From contig JAJDYU010000069.1 in NCBI GenBank assembly GCA_022825005.1, positions 1 through 64,000 on the forward strand: DNA of 64,000 bases, written 5' to 3'. Under the pieces are notes generated by a model. It did not search any database. It worked only from the letters and a program-made list of their open reading frames with translations, and was not told where the DNA came from. This stretch comes from Acidimicrobiia bacterium (GTDB lineage: Bacteria; Actinomycetota; Acidimicrobiia; Acidimicrobiales; Bin134). This document shows positions 40,246-49,433 of the stretch, one piece after another. A program made the translations under genes and the position numbers. How positions within the stretch are numbered: the first letter of the stretch is position 1; every line of letters begins with the position of its first letter.

Positions 40246-40890
40246 GTGGTTGCCAAGGCGATTGTCGGCGAAAAACTAGGAATGACCCAGGTCTGGGACG
40301 AGGACGACCGCGTCGTGCCCGTCACCGTGCTTAGAGTGGAGCCTTGCCGCATCGTGCAGGTGAAACGACCGGAGACCGACGGTTATTCCGCTCTCCAGGT
40401 GACCTACGGAACCCAGAGTCCCGATCGGCTTTCCCAGCCAGAGCGCGGCCATCTGGACAAAGCCGGTGTCGCTCCCGGTCGCAAGCTGGTGGAACTTCGC
40501 CTCGACGACGTGGGTGCCTACGAGCCCGGCCAGGAAATCGGCGTCGACGTGTTCGACGGAGGCGAGCGGGTGGACGTCACCGGCGTGAGCAAGGGCAAGG
40601 GCTTCTCGGGAGTGATGAAGCGGCACAACTTCAGCGGCCAAAAGGCCAGCCACGGTGCCCACAAGGTCCATCGCAAGCCCGGCGCCGTAGGCCAGTGCGC
40701 CACGCCATCGAGGATTTTCCGCGGCAAGAAGATGCCGGGACGGGCCGGGGCTGAGAAGGTCACCACGCTGAACCTCCAGGTGGTGAGGGTGGACACCGAG
40801 AACGATCTGATTCTGCTAAAGGGTTCGGTCCCCGGTCGGCGAGGATCCACTGTGCTCATTCGCAGCGCAGTAAAGAACGGAGCGAAATGA
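40246..40890 (+). CDS. rplC: 50S ribosomal protein L3
   Basis: A 214-residue L3 reaching the peptidyl transferase centre. It starts at GTG 40246 (VVAKAIVGEKLGMTQVWDED). Typical blocks are GVSKGKGFSGVMKRHNF, SHGAHKVHRKPGAVGQCATP and GRKMPGRxG-like GKKMPGRAGAEKVT. It is the first gene of the long uninterrupted ribosomal operon and its stop overlaps the rplD start. Confidence 0.97.
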   Translation: MVAKAIVGEKLGMTQVWDEDDRVVPVTVLRVEPCRIVQVKRPETDGYSALQVTYGTQSPDRLSQPERGHLDKAGVAPGRKLVELRLDDVGAYEPGQEIGVDVFDGGERVDVTGVSKGKGFSGVMKRHNFSGQKASHGAHKVHRKPGAVGQCATPSRIFRGKKMPGRAGAEKVTTLNLQVVRVDTENDLILLKGSVPGRRGSTVLIRSAVKNGAK

Positions 40891-41615
40891 CCATGGCAAC
40901 CGCTCCAGTCGACGAGGCTCCGGTTCGGCAAGTGCACACCGTCACCGTTCGCAATCCCTCCTCTGGGCGGAAAACCGGGTCAGTGGATCTAGACCCCGAG
41001 GTGTTCGGCATCGAGCCCAACGTATTCGTCATGCACCAAGTGGTCACCGCCCAACTGGCGGCCCGGCGCCGGGGCACCCAGAACACCAAGACCAGATCGG
41101 AAGTCAAAGGCGGTGGCGGCAAGCCGTGGCGTCAAAAGGGCACGGGCCGGGCCCGTCACGGCTCGACCCGCAACCCGCAGTGGCGAGGAGGGGGCGTGGC
41201 CCTCGGCCCCAAGCCTCGGAGCTACCGCCAGCGCACTCCGAAGAAAATGGTTCGCTTGGCTCTGCGATCGGCTTTGTCTGATCGGGCTCGCGACGAGAAG
41301 GTCGTTGTAGTTGACCGCTGGCGATTCGAATCCCCCCGCACCAAAGATGCGATGGCCGCACTTGACGCATTGAAGGTAGAAGGTCGGGTGCTGTTGGTGG
41401 CCGAGCGCGACGAGACCGACGTGTGGAAGAGCTTCCGCAACCTCCCCCAGGTGCACCTCATCAGCCCCGGAGAGCTGAATGCCTACGACGTGCTGGTGTC
41501 CGACTCGGTGGTTTTCACCCTCGACACCCTGCCCATGTCGTCGCCGGCCGATACCGAGAATGAGGCCGCTGATGAGGCGCCCGACGAAGCCGCCGAAGAA
41601 GGGGAAGACTCATGA
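40887..41615 (+). CDS. rplD: 50S ribosomal protein L4
   Basis: A 242-residue L4 starting at ATG 40887 (ATGA overlap with rplC). The conserved loop [20 protein letters not shown] reaches the exit tunnel, and the [16 protein letters not shown] segment follows. It ends in about 20 acidic residues ([18 protein letters not shown]) absent from most L4 proteins. L4 is the S10-operon autoregulator in E. coli; no cognate leader was identified here. Confidence 0.96.
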   Translation: MTMATAPVDEAPVRQVHTVTVRNPSSGRKTGSVDLDPEVFGIEPNVFVMHQVVTAQLAARRRGTQNTKTRSEVKGGGGKPWRQKGTGRARHGSTRNPQWRGGGVALGPKPRSYRQRTPKKMVRLALRSALSDRARDEKVVVVDRWRFESPRTKDAMAALDALKVEGRVLLVAERDETDVWKSFRNLPQVHLISPGELNAYDVLVSDSVVFTLDTLPMSSPADTENEAADEAPDEAAEEGEDS

Positions 41616-41902
41616 AGGATCCCCGCGACGTGGTGTTGGCCCCGATTGTGTCGGAGAAGTCCTACGAGCTGCTGGAGTCCAACGTCTACACCTTCCGGGT
41701 TCATCCCAGCGCGTCCAAGCCCGAGATCAAGGACGCCATCGAGACCCTGTTCGACGTCACTGTTCTCAAAGTCAACACCATGAACCGCAAGGGCAAGCGC
41801 CGCCGCAACCGCCGCAGCCTCTCCTACGGCCGCAAACCCGACACCAAGCGGGCTCTGGTCACGCTGGCCGAGGGTGACGAGATCGAGTTGTTCGACGTTT
41901 AG
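41612..41902 (+). CDS. rplW: 50S ribosomal protein L23
   Basis: A 96-residue L23 at the tunnel exit, where trigger factor and SRP dock. Typical segments are [37 protein letters not shown] and [15 protein letters not shown]. Its ATG overlaps the rplD stop. It is followed by a decoy start copy before rplB. Confidence 0.96.
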   Translation: MKDPRDVVLAPIVSEKSYELLESNVYTFRVHPSASKPEIKDAIETLFDVTVLKVNTMNRKGKRRRNRRSLSYGRKPDTKRALVTLAEGDEIELFDV

Positions 41903-41910
41903 GGAACGCC

Positions 41911-41970
41911 ATGGCAGTACGCAGACGCAACCCCAGAACTTGGTCGGAGGCCCATAATGGCCGTGCGTAG
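41911..41970 (+). CDS. 19-codon leader ORF mimicking the L2 N-terminus
   Basis: ATG 41911, preceded by AGGGA at 41901-41905, opens a 19-residue ORF reading [19 protein letters not shown] and ending at TAG 41968-41970, past the rplB start at 41957. Its first eight residues are identical to those of L2. Over those 24 bases the two copies differ at three sites, all synonymous third positions. It may be a leader peptide or the remnant of a 46-bp-offset duplication. Confidence 0.5.
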   Translation: MAVRRRNPRTWSEAHNGRA

Positions 41971-42793
41971 ACGCAACCCCACCAGTCCCGGTCGGCGCTT
42001 TCAAACGGTGTCGGACTTCTCCGGCATCACTGCCACGAAGCCGGAGCGGTCGCTGGTCGCCAAGAAGACGAGCACCGGCGGACGCAACAACTACGGGCGC
42101 AAGACCTCCCGACACCGAGGCGGAGGCCACAAGCAGCGCTACCGCATCATCGACTTCAAGCGGGCCAAAGACGGCGTTCCCGCCACAGTGGCTTCGGTGG
42201 AATACGACCCCAATCGCAACTGCCGCATTCTGCTGCTGCACTTCCACGACGGCGAGAAGCGCTACATCTTGGCCCCCGAAGGCGTGGGCGTGGGCGACAT
42301 CCTGCAAAACGGCCCCGGGTCCGAGATCAGGCCGGGCAACGCTCTTCCGCTGCGCTATATCCCGGTGGGCACCACCGTTCATGCCGTGGAGCTGAAGCCC
42401 GGCGGCGGTGCCCGCATGGCCCGCTCAGCCGGCGCCAGCGCCCAGCTCGTGGCCAAAGAGGGGAGCTTCGCCACCATTCGCCTGCCCAGCACCGAGATGC
42501 GCCGGGTGCCCATCGACTGCCGGGCAACGGTGGGATCGGTGGGCAATGCCGAGGCCGAGCTCATCAAACTGGGCAAGGCCGGGCGATCCCGCTGGAAGGG
42601 AGTTCGGCCCCAAACCCGCGGTGTGGCCATGAACCCGGTGGACCACCCCTTGGGCGGCGGCGAGGGCAAGTCCTCGGGCGGACGCCACCCGGTATCGCCC
42701 TGGGGCAAGCCCGAGGGCCGCACTCGAAACAAGAAGAAGAAGTCTCAGCAGATGATCGTCCGACGGCGCCGTACCCGCGGCGGGCGTCGCTAG
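41957..42793 (+). CDS. rplB: 50S ribosomal protein L2
   Basis: A 278-residue L2 essential for the peptidyl transferase centre. It begins [15 protein letters not shown] at ATG 41957, with GGAGG about six bases upstream. The conserved [20 protein letters not shown]-like [20 protein letters not shown] and the C-terminal [20 protein letters not shown] (with the key histidine) are intact. An earlier start copy at 41911 is out of frame. Confidence 0.98.
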   Translation: MAVRRRNPTSPGRRFQTVSDFSGITATKPERSLVAKKTSTGGRNNYGRKTSRHRGGGHKQRYRIIDFKRAKDGVPATVASVEYDPNRNCRILLLHFHDGEKRYILAPEGVGVGDILQNGPGSEIRPGNALPLRYIPVGTTVHAVELKPGGGARMARSAGASAQLVAKEGSFATIRLPSTEMRRVPIDCRATVGSVGNAEAELIKLGKAGRSRWKGVRPQTRGVAMNPVDHPLGGGEGKSSGGRHPVSPWGKPEGRTRNKKKKSQQMIVRRRRTRGGRR

Positions 42794-42804
42794 GGGGATT
42801 GCCC

Positions 42805-43083
42805 ATGCCCAGAAGCTTGAAGAAAGGCCCGTTCGTCGACGGCCACCTGTTGCGCAAGGTGGACGAGCTAAACGACCAGAACACCAAGCAGGTCATCCGG
42901 ACGTGGTCACGCCGCTCCACCATCATTCCCGACATGGTGGGCCACACCATTGCGGTCCACGACGGCCGCAAGCACGTCCCGGTGTACATCACCGAGTCGA
43001 TGGTGGGCCACAAGCTGGGCGAATTCGCCCCCACCCGCACGTTCCGAGCCCACGCCGGCCAAGAGCGAGGAGCCAGCCGCTGA
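42805..43083 (+). CDS. rpsS: 30S ribosomal protein S19
   Basis: A 92-residue S19 in the 30S head. ATG 42805 is chosen ([16 protein letters not shown]); an in-frame TTG at 42799 falls within the spacing of the AGGGGGA ribosome-binding site. [20 protein letters not shown] and PTRTFRAHA are typical. Its stop overlaps the rplV start (TGATG). Confidence 0.97.
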   Translation: MPRSLKKGPFVDGHLLRKVDELNDQNTKQVIRTWSRRSTIIPDMVGHTIAVHDGRKHVPVYITESMVGHKLGEFAPTRTFRAHAGQERGASR

Positions 43084-43826
43084 TGGCTGCGGTCACCGTG
43101 GGCAGCGAGACCCGCCCGGGAAGCCGGGCCGTGGCCAAGTACGTGCGCTCGTCGGCCTACAAGGCCCGCGAGGTGCTCGACTTGGTGCGAGGCAAGTCGT
43201 ACTCCGAAGCCCGGGAGATTCTGACCTTCTCCGAGCGGCGCATCTCCGACACGATCGCCAAGTGCCTCGACTCTGCGGTGGCCAACGCCGAGCACAACGA
43301 CGAACTCGACGGCGAGGAGCTCTTCGTCGCCGCCTGCTACGCCGACGAGGGCCCCACTCTGAAGCGCTGGCGGCCCCGAGCCCGAGGCCGGGCCACTCGC
43401 ATTCGCAAGCGGACCTGCCACATCACCGTGGTGGTAGCCCGCTACACCGATGAGGAGCTGGCCGCTATCGATGCCCGCATGGCCCTCAAAGGCACCGGTC
43501 GGCGCAGCTCGGCCGCCGAGGCCCGTCGTCGGCGAGTGGCGGCTAGCCGGGAACGCGACGCGGCACGGGCCGAGGAGCAAGAGGACGACCAAGAGCACGC
43601 CGAGGACGATCTCGAGGCACTCGAGGGAGACCTAGAAGACGAAGCCCTCGAAGAGGACTTCGACGACGAGACGGACGAGGCAGAAGACGAGGCAGCGGCC
43701 TCAGATGAACAAGACGACGACGTAGACGACGAAGAGGACGAGCCAGTGGCAGAAGACGAGGCAGTGGCAGAGGACGAGCCAGTGGCATCAGACGCCGCCG
43801 ACGAGGGCGAAGAGAAGGAATCCTGA
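43083..43826 (+). CDS. rplV: 50S ribosomal protein L22 with long acidic tail
   Basis: Residues 1-120 are a standard L22 ([41 protein letters not shown]-like region, then [22 protein letters not shown]), which lines the exit tunnel with its beta-hairpin. The protein continues to 247 residues, about twice the usual length. After a basic linker (residues about 140-165) the last 80-90 residues are almost entirely Asp and Glu with Ala, including a [17 protein letters not shown] repeat. Start ATG 43083 overlaps rpsS and the stop overlaps rpsC, so the tail is genuinely translated in frame. Confidence 0.95.
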   Translation: MAAVTVGSETRPGSRAVAKYVRSSAYKAREVLDLVRGKSYSEAREILTFSERRISDTIAKCLDSAVANAEHNDELDGEELFVAACYADEGPTLKRWRPRARGRATRIRKRTCHITVVVARYTDEELAAIDARMALKGTGRRSSAAEARRRRVAASRERDAARAEEQEDDQEHAEDDLEALEGDLEDEALEEDFDDETDEAEDEAAASDEQDDDVDDEEDEPVAEDEAVAEDEPVASDAADEGEEKES

Positions 43827-44728
43827 TGGGCCAGAAGATCAATCCCTACGGGTTCCGACTCGGTGTCACCACCGATTGGAAGTCGCGCTGGTTCGCCAAC
43901 CGCCGAGAGTACGGCGACTTCATCATTGAAGACTGGAAGGTGCGCGACTACCTGATGTCGGAGCTGCCCCACGCCGCCATCAGCCGCATCGAGATCGAGC
44001 GCACCCGCGACCGGCTCCGAGTGGATGTCCACACTGCCCGGCCGGGAATCGTCATCGGGCGCCGAGGCAGCGAGGCCGACCGGCTCCGCAACGGGCTGGC
44101 CAAGATCACCGGCAACAACCGGGTGCAGCTCAACATCCAAGAGATCAAGCAGCCCGAGCTGGATGCCGCGCTCATCTCGCAGGGTGTGGCCGACCAGCTG
44201 GCCAACCGGGTGGCGTTCCGCCGGGCCATGAAGCGGGCGGTCCAAAACGCCCAGAAGGCCGGCGCTCTTGGCATTCGGGTGCAGTGCTCTGGTCGCTTGG
44301 GCGGCTCGGAGATGGCTCGCACCGAGTGGTACCGAGAGGGCCGGGTCCCCCTGCACACCCTCCGGGCCGATATCGATTATGGATTCCGAGAGGCCCACAC
44401 CACCTATGGCCGTATCGGCGTGAAGGTGTGGATCTACAAGGGCGACATCCTCCCCTACAAGACCCAGGCCGAGGACAAGATCAGCCGCGAGGCGGCCATG
44501 GCGGTGGGCGAGGCCTCTGGCACCCAAAAGCCCCGGGCCGTGGTGTCGTCGGCCGCAGCCCGGCGCCAGGGCGATATCGAGCGGGTCGACGAAACCGAAG
44601 AGCCCGCACCCCTTATCAAAGAAGCCGATCCGGAGTTCGAGAAGCTGCTCGAGGAGGAAGAAGACATCCTCCGCTCGACCCGCGAGCACAGCGAGACTCC
44701 GCACTTCCGACCGGGCGACGCCGACTGA
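43826..44728 (+). CDS. rpsC: 30S ribosomal protein S3
   Basis: A 300-residue S3 at the mRNA entry site. It begins [15 protein letters not shown]; the KH domain contains [16 protein letters not shown]; the C-terminal domain has [31 protein letters not shown]. About 70 extra residues at the C-terminus are charged ([20 protein letters not shown]), longer than in E. coli (233 residues) but in line with other actinobacterial forms. Confidence 0.96.
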   Translation: MGQKINPYGFRLGVTTDWKSRWFANRREYGDFIIEDWKVRDYLMSELPHAAISRIEIERTRDRLRVDVHTARPGIVIGRRGSEADRLRNGLAKITGNNRVQLNIQEIKQPELDAALISQGVADQLANRVAFRRAMKRAVQNAQKAGALGIRVQCSGRLGGSEMARTEWYREGRVPLHTLRADIDYGFREAHTTYGRIGVKVWIYKGDILPYKTQAEDKISREAAMAVGEASGTQKPRAVVSSAAARRQGDIERVDETEEPAPLIKEADPEFEKLLEEEEDILRSTREHSETPHFRPGDAD

Positions 44729-44733
44729 TTGCC

Positions 44734-44787
44734 ATGTTGACGTCCGCGACCCCCGAATTCCGCAAAGGCCAGGTCCAGCCATGTTGA
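44734..44787 (+). CDS. 17-codon mini-ORF overlapping the rplP start
   Basis: ATG 44734, five bases after the rpsC stop, opens [17 protein letters not shown] and ends at TGA 44785-44787, overlapping rplP ATG 44781. Both this ORF and rplP begin with ATGTTG. It may couple rpsC and rplP translation. There is no protein-family evidence. Confidence 0.3.
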   Translation: MLTSATPEFRKGQVQPC

Positions 44788-45194
44788 TGCCCAAGAAGGT
44801 CAAGCACCGCAAGCACCATCGAGGCCGGACCAAGGGCATTGCCAAGGGCGGCACCACCGTGACCTTTGGCGAGTACGGCATCAAGGCGCTCGAGCCGGGA
44901 TGGATCACCGCCCGCCAGATCGAGGCCACCCGTATTGCCATCACCCGGCACATACGCCGGGGCGGCAAGGTGTGGATCAACATCTTCCCGGACAAGCCGG
45001 TCACCGAGAAGCCGGCGGAGACCCGCATGGGCTCGGGCAAGGGCAACCCCGAGCGCTGGGTGGCCGTGGTCAAGCCCGGCCGCATCATGTTCGAGCTGTC
45101 CTACCACGACCGCGAGGTGGCCCGTACGGCCATCGAGCGGGGCATCCAAAAGCTCCCGATCAAGGCTCGATTCGTCGAGCGCCAGGAGGGCTGA
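44781..45194 (+). CDS. rplP: 50S ribosomal protein L16
   Basis: A 137-residue L16, which positions tRNA in the A and P sites. [36 protein letters not shown] and [22 protein letters not shown]-like segments are typical. A mini-ORF at 44734-44787, starting with the same ATGTTG, lies between rpsC and this start and overlaps it. Confidence 0.97.
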   Translation: MLMPKKVKHRKHHRGRTKGIAKGGTTVTFGEYGIKALEPGWITARQIEATRIAITRHIRRGGKVWINIFPDKPVTEKPAETRMGSGKGNPERWVAVVKPGRIMFELSYHDREVARTAIERGIQKLPIKARFVERQEG

Positions 45195-45199
45195 TCGCC

Positions 45200-45238
45200 A
45201 TGATCTGCAAGACCACCCAACCCGGGGAGAGGCGGTAG
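45200..45238 (+). CDS. 12-codon mini-ORF between rplP and rpmC
   Basis: ATG 45200, five bases after the rplP stop and with AGGAGGG at 45184-45190, opens MICKTTQPGERR. The TAG at 45236-45238 lies two bases before rpmC ATG. It occupies nearly the whole spacer. Confidence 0.3.
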   Translation: MICKTTQPGERR

Positions 45239-45240
45239 CC

Positions 45241-45480
45241 ATGGCCCGCAATACCAACTGGCAGAACCTGAGCGACGCCGACCTCATCGAGCAATTGGAC
45301 GAGGCCAAAGAAGAGGTGTTCAAGCTCCGCTTCCAAATCGTCACCGGCCGCTTGGACAACACCGCCCGCCTGAAGCAGTCCAAAAAGGAAGTGGCTCGGG
45401 CCATGACCGAGCTGCGGATGCGGGAGATCCAGGCCGCCGAGGCATTGGAAGCCGAATTGCAGGAGGCCGGCAATGGCTGA
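45241..45480 (+). CDS. rpmC: 50S ribosomal protein L29
   Basis: A 79-residue L29 near the tunnel exit. MARNTNWQNLSDADLIEQLD is followed by EEVFKLRFQIVTGRLDNTARL, the family core. The start is ATG 45241, although the frame is open upstream through rplP. A 12-codon mini-ORF at 45200-45238 fills the gap to rplP. The stop overlaps rpsQ. Confidence 0.95.
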   Translation: MARNTNWQNLSDADLIEQLDEAKEEVFKLRFQIVTGRLDNTARLKQSKKEVARAMTELRMREIQAAEALEAELQEAGNG

Positions 45481-45790
45481 TCCCAAGGTTGAAACGAGTG
45501 AGGCAGCCGTGACAGCTGCCGAGACGACGTCGGCCGCCCGGCCCAACCGCCGCAAGGTGCGGGAGGGAATGGTCACGTCGGTGTCCATGGACAAGACCGC
45601 GGTGGTGGTGTCCACCGACCGCGTCCGCCATCGCCGATACAACAAGACCGTGCAGCGCAACACGCGCTTGTACGTTCACGATGAGTCCAACGAGCTCGCC
45701 GTGGGCGACCGGGTGCGGGTGCAAGAGACCCGTCCACTTTCCAAAATCAAGCGGTGGAGGCTGGTTGAAATCTTGGAGCGTGCCCGATGA
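45473..45790 (+). CDS. rpsQ: 30S ribosomal protein S17
   Basis: A 105-residue S17 with a typical OB-fold core ([58 protein letters not shown]) preceded by about 25 extra residues rich in A, T and E. It overlaps rpmC by 8 bp at the start and rplN by 4 bp at the end. Confidence 0.96.
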   Translation: MADPKVETSEAAVTAAETTSAARPNRRKVREGMVTSVSMDKTAVVVSTDRVRHRRYNKTVQRNTRLYVHDESNELAVGDRVRVQETRPLSKIKRWRLVEILERAR

Positions 45791-46155
45791 TCCAGCAAGA
45801 GACCCGCGTCAAGGTGGCCGACAACTCCGGGGCCAAAGAGGTGCTGTGCATCCGGGTGCTGGGATCTTCCCGCAAGCGCTACGCCACCATCGGCGACGTA
45901 TTCGTGGCCACCGTCAAAGACGCCATGCCCGGTGCCGCTGTCCGCAAGGGCGAGGTGGTGCGCTGCGTTCTAGTGAGAGCCAAGAAGGAGAAACGCCGCA
46001 AAGACGGCTCATACATCCGCTTCGACGAGAACGCTGCCGTGCTCATCAACGAGCAGCAGCAGCCTCGCGGTACCCGCATCTTCGGCCCGGTGGGCCGGGA
46101 ACTGCGGGACAAGCGCTTCATGCGCATCGTGTCGCTCGCACCGGAGGTGTTGTAG
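45787..46155 (+). CDS. rplN: 50S ribosomal protein L14
   Basis: A 122-residue L14, of normal length, at the subunit interface. [40 protein letters not shown] and [20 protein letters not shown] are diagnostic. The ATG overlaps the rpsQ stop (ATGA). Confidence 0.97.
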   Translation: MIQQETRVKVADNSGAKEVLCIRVLGSSRKRYATIGDVFVATVKDAMPGAAVRKGEVVRCVLVRAKKEKRRKDGSYIRFDENAAVLINEQQQPRGTRIFGPVGRELRDKRFMRIVSLAPEVL

Positions 46156-46160
46156 CCGCC

Positions 46161-46469
46161 ATGAAAGTCCGCAAAGGAGATCGGGTCCGAGTGCTCAGCG
46201 GGAAGGACCGGGGCAAAGAGGGCGAGGTGGTCTTCGCCTATCCGGCCAAGGGAACGGTGATCGTCGAAGGCGTGAACATCGCCACCAAGCACCAGGGGCC
46301 TCGCCAGGGGATCATGCAGACCGGCATCATCGACAAGGAGATGCCCATCAGGGTGTCCAATGTGGCGGTGATCAGCCCGGCCGACGGCCAACCCACTCGG
46401 GTGGGCTATCGGTTCGACACCGACGGCCGAAAGGTCAGGGTCTGCCGCCGCACGGGAGTTGATCTGTAA
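46161..46469 (+). CDS. rplX: 50S ribosomal protein L24
   Basis: A 102-residue L24, an assembly initiator. The start is ATG 46161 ([20 protein letters not shown], the KOW motif), followed by [12 protein letters not shown] and the C-terminal [19 protein letters not shown]. The stop overlaps the rplE start (TAATG). Confidence 0.97.
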   Translation: MKVRKGDRVRVLSGKDRGKEGEVVFAYPAKGTVIVEGVNIATKHQGPRQGIMQTGIIDKEMPIRVSNVAVISPADGQPTRVGYRFDTDGRKVRVCRRTGVDL

Positions 46470-47035
46470 TGGCTGCCACCGCAACCACTCCCCGACTTCA
46501 GGCCCTGTACCGCGAAGAGATCCGAGACCAGCTCAAGGAGCAGTTGGGGCTTAACAACGTTATGCAGGTGCCCCGCTTCGAAAAGATCGTGGTGAACATG
46601 GGCGTCGGTGAAGCCGTGGCCCAGGCCAAGCTGCTCGACGGCGCAGTGGCCGACCTGACCACGATCGCCGGCCAGCGCCCGGTCATCACCCGGGCCAAGA
46701 AGTCCATCGCCAACTTCAAGATACGGGAGGGCAATCCCATCGGGGCCAAAGTCACCTTGAGGGGAGCCCGCATGTGGGAGTTCCTGGACAGGCTCATCAA
46801 CCTGGCCATTCCCCGCATTCGGGACTTCCGGGGCCTCTCGCCCCGCTCCTTCGACGGGCAGGGCAACTATTCCTTCGGAGTCACCGAGCAGTTGATCTTC
46901 CCCGAGGTCGACTACGACTCCATCGACACCATCAGAGGCATGGACATCACGATCGTTACCACCGCAACCACCGACGAGGAGGGCCGAGCACTGCTCGAGG
47001 CCTTCTCGTTCCCATTCCGAGCCGAGGGACAGTAA
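46469..47035 (+). CDS. rplE: 50S ribosomal protein L5
   Basis: A 188-residue L5 that binds 5S rRNA. It includes [56 protein letters not shown] and the C-terminal [20 protein letters not shown]. Four bases separate it from rpsN. Confidence 0.97.
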   Translation: MAATATTPRLQALYREEIRDQLKEQLGLNNVMQVPRFEKIVVNMGVGEAVAQAKLLDGAVADLTTIAGQRPVITRAKKSIANFKIREGNPIGAKVTLRGARMWEFLDRLINLAIPRIRDFRGLSPRSFDGQGNYSFGVTEQLIFPEVDYDSIDTIRGMDITIVTTATTDEEGRALLEAFSFPFRAEGQ

Positions 47036-47039
47036 CTCA

Positions 47040-47225
47040 ATGGCAAAAAAGGCGCTTATCCAAAAGCAACAGCGAACTCCAAAGTTCAAGGTGCGGGCCT
47101 ACACCCGCTGCCGACGCTGCGGCCGGCCCCGGGCCGTGTACCGCAAGTTCGGCTTGTGCCGAGTGTGTTTGAGGGAGCTGGCCCACGCCGGGGAGATCCC
47201 CGGCCTGACCAAGGCGAGCTGGTGA
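47040..47225 (+). CDS. rpsN: 30S ribosomal protein S14, zinc-binding type
   Basis: A 61-residue short S14 with four zinc-ligand cysteines, C24, C27, C40 and C43 ([10 protein letters not shown] and [10 protein letters not shown]). This is the ancestral C+ form; zinc-independent paralogues may exist elsewhere. A mini-ORF at 47239-47271 bridges it to rpsH. Confidence 0.97.
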   Translation: MAKKALIQKQQRTPKFKVRAYTRCRRCGRPRAVYRKFGLCRVCLRELAHAGEIPGLTKASW

Positions 47226-47238
47226 GGTGATTGAAGAG

Positions 47239-47271
47239 ATGATCCACCCCAAAAAGGGGATGCGGCTGTGA
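47239..47271 (+). CDS. 10-codon mini-ORF between rpsN and rpsH
   Basis: ATG 47239 opens [10 protein letters not shown]; its TGA (47269-47271) overlaps the rpsH GTG as GTGA. An in-frame GTG at 47227 could extend it by four residues. It spans most of the 42-bp spacer. Confidence 0.3.
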   Translation: MIHPKKGMRL

Positions 47272-47672
47272 CTATGACCGATCCCATCGCCGACATGTTG
47301 ACCCGCATCCGCAACGCCAACACCGCGATGCGCGACGAGGTGACGATGCCGTCCTCCAAATTGAAGGTCGCGCTGGCTGATGTCCTCAAACAGGAGGGCT
47401 ACATCAGCAACTTCGCCGTGGCCGAAGCCAAGAACGGCCCGGGGCAGACCCTCACCATCGACATGAAGTACTCCGACCAGCGAGAGCGGGTCATTTCCGG
47501 CATCACCCGGGTGTCCAAGCCCGGCCTGCGGGTGTACTCCAAGTCGGACAAGATCCCTCGCGTGCTCGGAGGCCTGGGTGTGGCCATCGTGTCCACCAGC
47601 AAGGGCTTGATGAGCGACCGCGAGGCGCGCCGCCGCCGCATGGGCGGCGAAGTCGTCTGCGTGGTCTGGTAG
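47268..47672 (+). CDS. rpsH: 30S ribosomal protein S8
   Basis: A 134-residue S8 starting at GTG 47268 ([20 protein letters not shown]); an in-frame ATG at 47274 is also possible. The C-terminal [24 protein letters not shown] is typical. S8 represses the spc operon in E. coli; here the start is overlapped by the stop of a mini-ORF (GTGA). Confidence 0.97.
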   Translation: MTMTDPIADMLTRIRNANTAMRDEVTMPSSKLKVALADVLKQEGYISNFAVAEAKNGPGQTLTIDMKYSDQRERVISGITRVSKPGLRVYSKSDKIPRVLGGLGVAIVSTSKGLMSDREARRRRMGGEVVCVVW

Positions 47673-47682
47673 GAGGCTGGCG

Positions 47683-48222
47683 GTGTCACGAGTCGGAATG
47701 AACCCGATCCCGGTGCCCGACGGGGTAGACGTGGCCATCGACGGCGCCCACGTCACTGTTTCCGGCAGCCGCGGCTCGCTGGAGCACGACCTCCCCGACC
47801 CCATCTCGGCCCGGATCGAGGACGGCTTCGTCGTCGTGGAGCGGGCCGATGAACAGCGCAACACCAAGGCGCTGCACGGATTGAGCCGCTCGCTCGTGGC
47901 CAACATGGTCACCGGCGTCAGCGAGGGCTATCGCAAAGAGCTGGAAATCGTTGGGGTTGGCTACCGGGCCATCGCCCAGGGCAACAGCAAGATCGAGCTT
48001 CAGCTCGGATTCAGCCATCCGGTACACGTGGAGGCCCCCGACGGTGTGACGTTCGAGGTGCCCAACCAGACGAGCATCCATGTGCTGGGAATCGACAAGC
48101 AGGCGGTGGGCCAAGTGGCCGCCGACATCCGAGCCATCCGCAAGCCCGAACCCTACCGGGGCAAGGGTATTCGCTACGTCGGCGAGCGGATCATCCGCAA
48201 AGCTGGCAAGGCGGCGAAGTGA
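47683..48222 (+). CDS. rplF: 50S ribosomal protein L6
   Basis: A 179-residue L6 near the factor-binding site, starting at GTG 47683. The two related domains include MNPIPVPDGVDVAIDGAHVT, NMVTGVSEGYRKELEIVGVG and DIRAIRKPEPYRGKGIRYVG. Confidence 0.97.
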   Translation: MSRVGMNPIPVPDGVDVAIDGAHVTVSGSRGSLEHDLPDPISARIEDGFVVVERADEQRNTKALHGLSRSLVANMVTGVSEGYRKELEIVGVGYRAIAQGNSKIELQLGFSHPVHVEAPDGVTFEVPNQTSIHVLGIDKQAVGQVAADIRAIRKPEPYRGKGIRYVGERIIRKAGKAAK

Positions 48223-48286
48223 TTCGGCAAGGAGAGACCAGCACTGACTTGCTGGTGGAACGCAAGTAAGTGATCAGGAAATCGAT

Positions 48287-48649
48287 ATGAGCAGCGTCAA
48301 GCACAAGCACCAAAGCCGGGTCCGGCGCCACCGCCGGGTTCGCAAGAAGATCCGGGGCACCGCCGAGCGCCCCCGCCTGGCCGTATACCGGTCCAACCGC
48401 CACATAATCGCCCAGCTCATCGACGACACCGCGGGCCACACTCTGATTTCGGCCTCCTCAACCGAAGCCGACTTGCGATCTGGCCCCACCGGAAACGTGG
48501 CCGGGGCCGCTGCGGTGGGCAAGCTCATCGCTGAGCGGGCCAAGGAGAAGAACATCACTGCGGTCGTATTCGACCGGGGCGGATTCCGCTACCACGGTCG
48601 GATAGCCGCCTTGGCCGACTCGGCACGAGAAGCTGGACTGGAGTTTTGA
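48287..48649 (+). CDS. rplR: 50S ribosomal protein L18
   Basis: A 120-residue L18 binding 5S r[41 protein letters not shown] and [20 protein letters not shown] are diagnostic. A 65-bp gap separates it from rplF; the gap has AAGGAGAG at about 48232 but no convincing gene. Confidence 0.97.
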   Translation: MSSVKHKHQSRVRRHRRVRKKIRGTAERPRLAVYRSNRHIIAQLIDDTAGHTLISASSTEADLRSGPTGNVAGAAAVGKLIAERAKEKNITAVVFDRGGFRYHGRIAALADSAREAGLEF

Positions 48650-49242
48650 TGACTGATACCTCAACCCCGACCCCGACCCCCACGCCTGACGGCCAGCTGC
48701 GGGACTCCCGGGTGATCAACATCAACCGGGTGGCCAAAGTGGTCAAGGGCGGTCGCCGCTTCTCCTTCACCGCCTTGGTGGTGATCGGCGACGGCGCAGG
48801 CCGTGTTGGACTGGGCTACGGCAAGGCCAAGGAAGTGCCCCTGGCCATCCAGAAAGGCACCGAGGAGGCCCGGCGAAACCTTTTCCGAGTCCCGCTGACC
48901 GCGTCCACCATCACCCACCCGGTGATCGGCGAGATGGGCGCGGGACGGGTGCTGCTCAAGCCGGCCGCGCCCGGTACCGGCGTGATCGCCGGGGGCGCCG
49001 CTCGGGCCATTCTGGAAGAGGCCGGCATCGGCGACGTGCTGTGCAAGTCGCTGGGCTCTCCCAACCACATCAACGTGGCCCGGGCCACCATCGCCGGGCT
49101 CAAGGCCCTGAAACGCCCCGACGAGGTGGCCCGCCACCGGGGCATCCCCGCCGATGAGTTTGTGCCCGCCGGGCTGCTGGCGGCCTATCGGGAGTCGGAG
49201 CGCCTGTCGGCCGCTGCGCCCGCCGAGGACGACGAGGAGTAG
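48649..49242 (+). CDS. rpsE: 30S ribosomal protein S5
   Basis: A 197-residue S5. ATG 48649 overlaps the rplR stop (TGATG); a TTG at 48646 is in frame but less likely. A short threonine/proline repeat at the N-terminus precedes the core ([60 protein letters not shown]). The C-terminus has a small acidic tail. Confidence 0.97.
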   Translation: MTDTSTPTPTPTPDGQLRDSRVININRVAKVVKGGRRFSFTALVVIGDGAGRVGLGYGKAKEVPLAIQKGTEEARRNLFRVPLTASTITHPVIGEMGAGRVLLKPAAPGTGVIAGGAARAILEEAGIGDVLCKSLGSPNHINVARATIAGLKALKRPDEVARHRGIPADEFVPAGLLAAYRESERLSAAAPAEDDEE

Positions 49243-49247
49243 CCGCC

Positions 49248-49433
49248 ATGGCGATCAAGGTCACCCAGATCCGGTCTCAGATCGGTACTCGGCCCAAGCA
49301 GCGGGGCACGCTGCGGGCCTTGGGGCTGCGCGGCATCGGCCAGACCAACACCTTGCCGGATGCCCCCGAGATCAGGGGGATGATCGACAAGGTTTCCCAC
49401 CTGATCTCCTGGGAGGAGACCGACGAGTCATGA
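49248..49433 (+). CDS. rpmD: 50S ribosomal protein L30
   Basis: A 61-residue L30: IKVTQIRSQIGTRPKQRGTL then RALGLRGIGQTNTLPDAPEI and a C-terminal helix. It follows rpsE by 5 bp and overlaps rplO by 4 bp. Confidence 0.96.
   Translation: MAIKVTQIRSQIGTRPKQRGTLRALGLRGIGQTNTLPDAPEIRGMIDKVSHLISWEETDES

Noticed and set aside
48270-48290. Six-codon ORF overlapping the rplR start
   Set aside because: Too short to distinguish from chance, and no ribosome-binding site at proper spacing.
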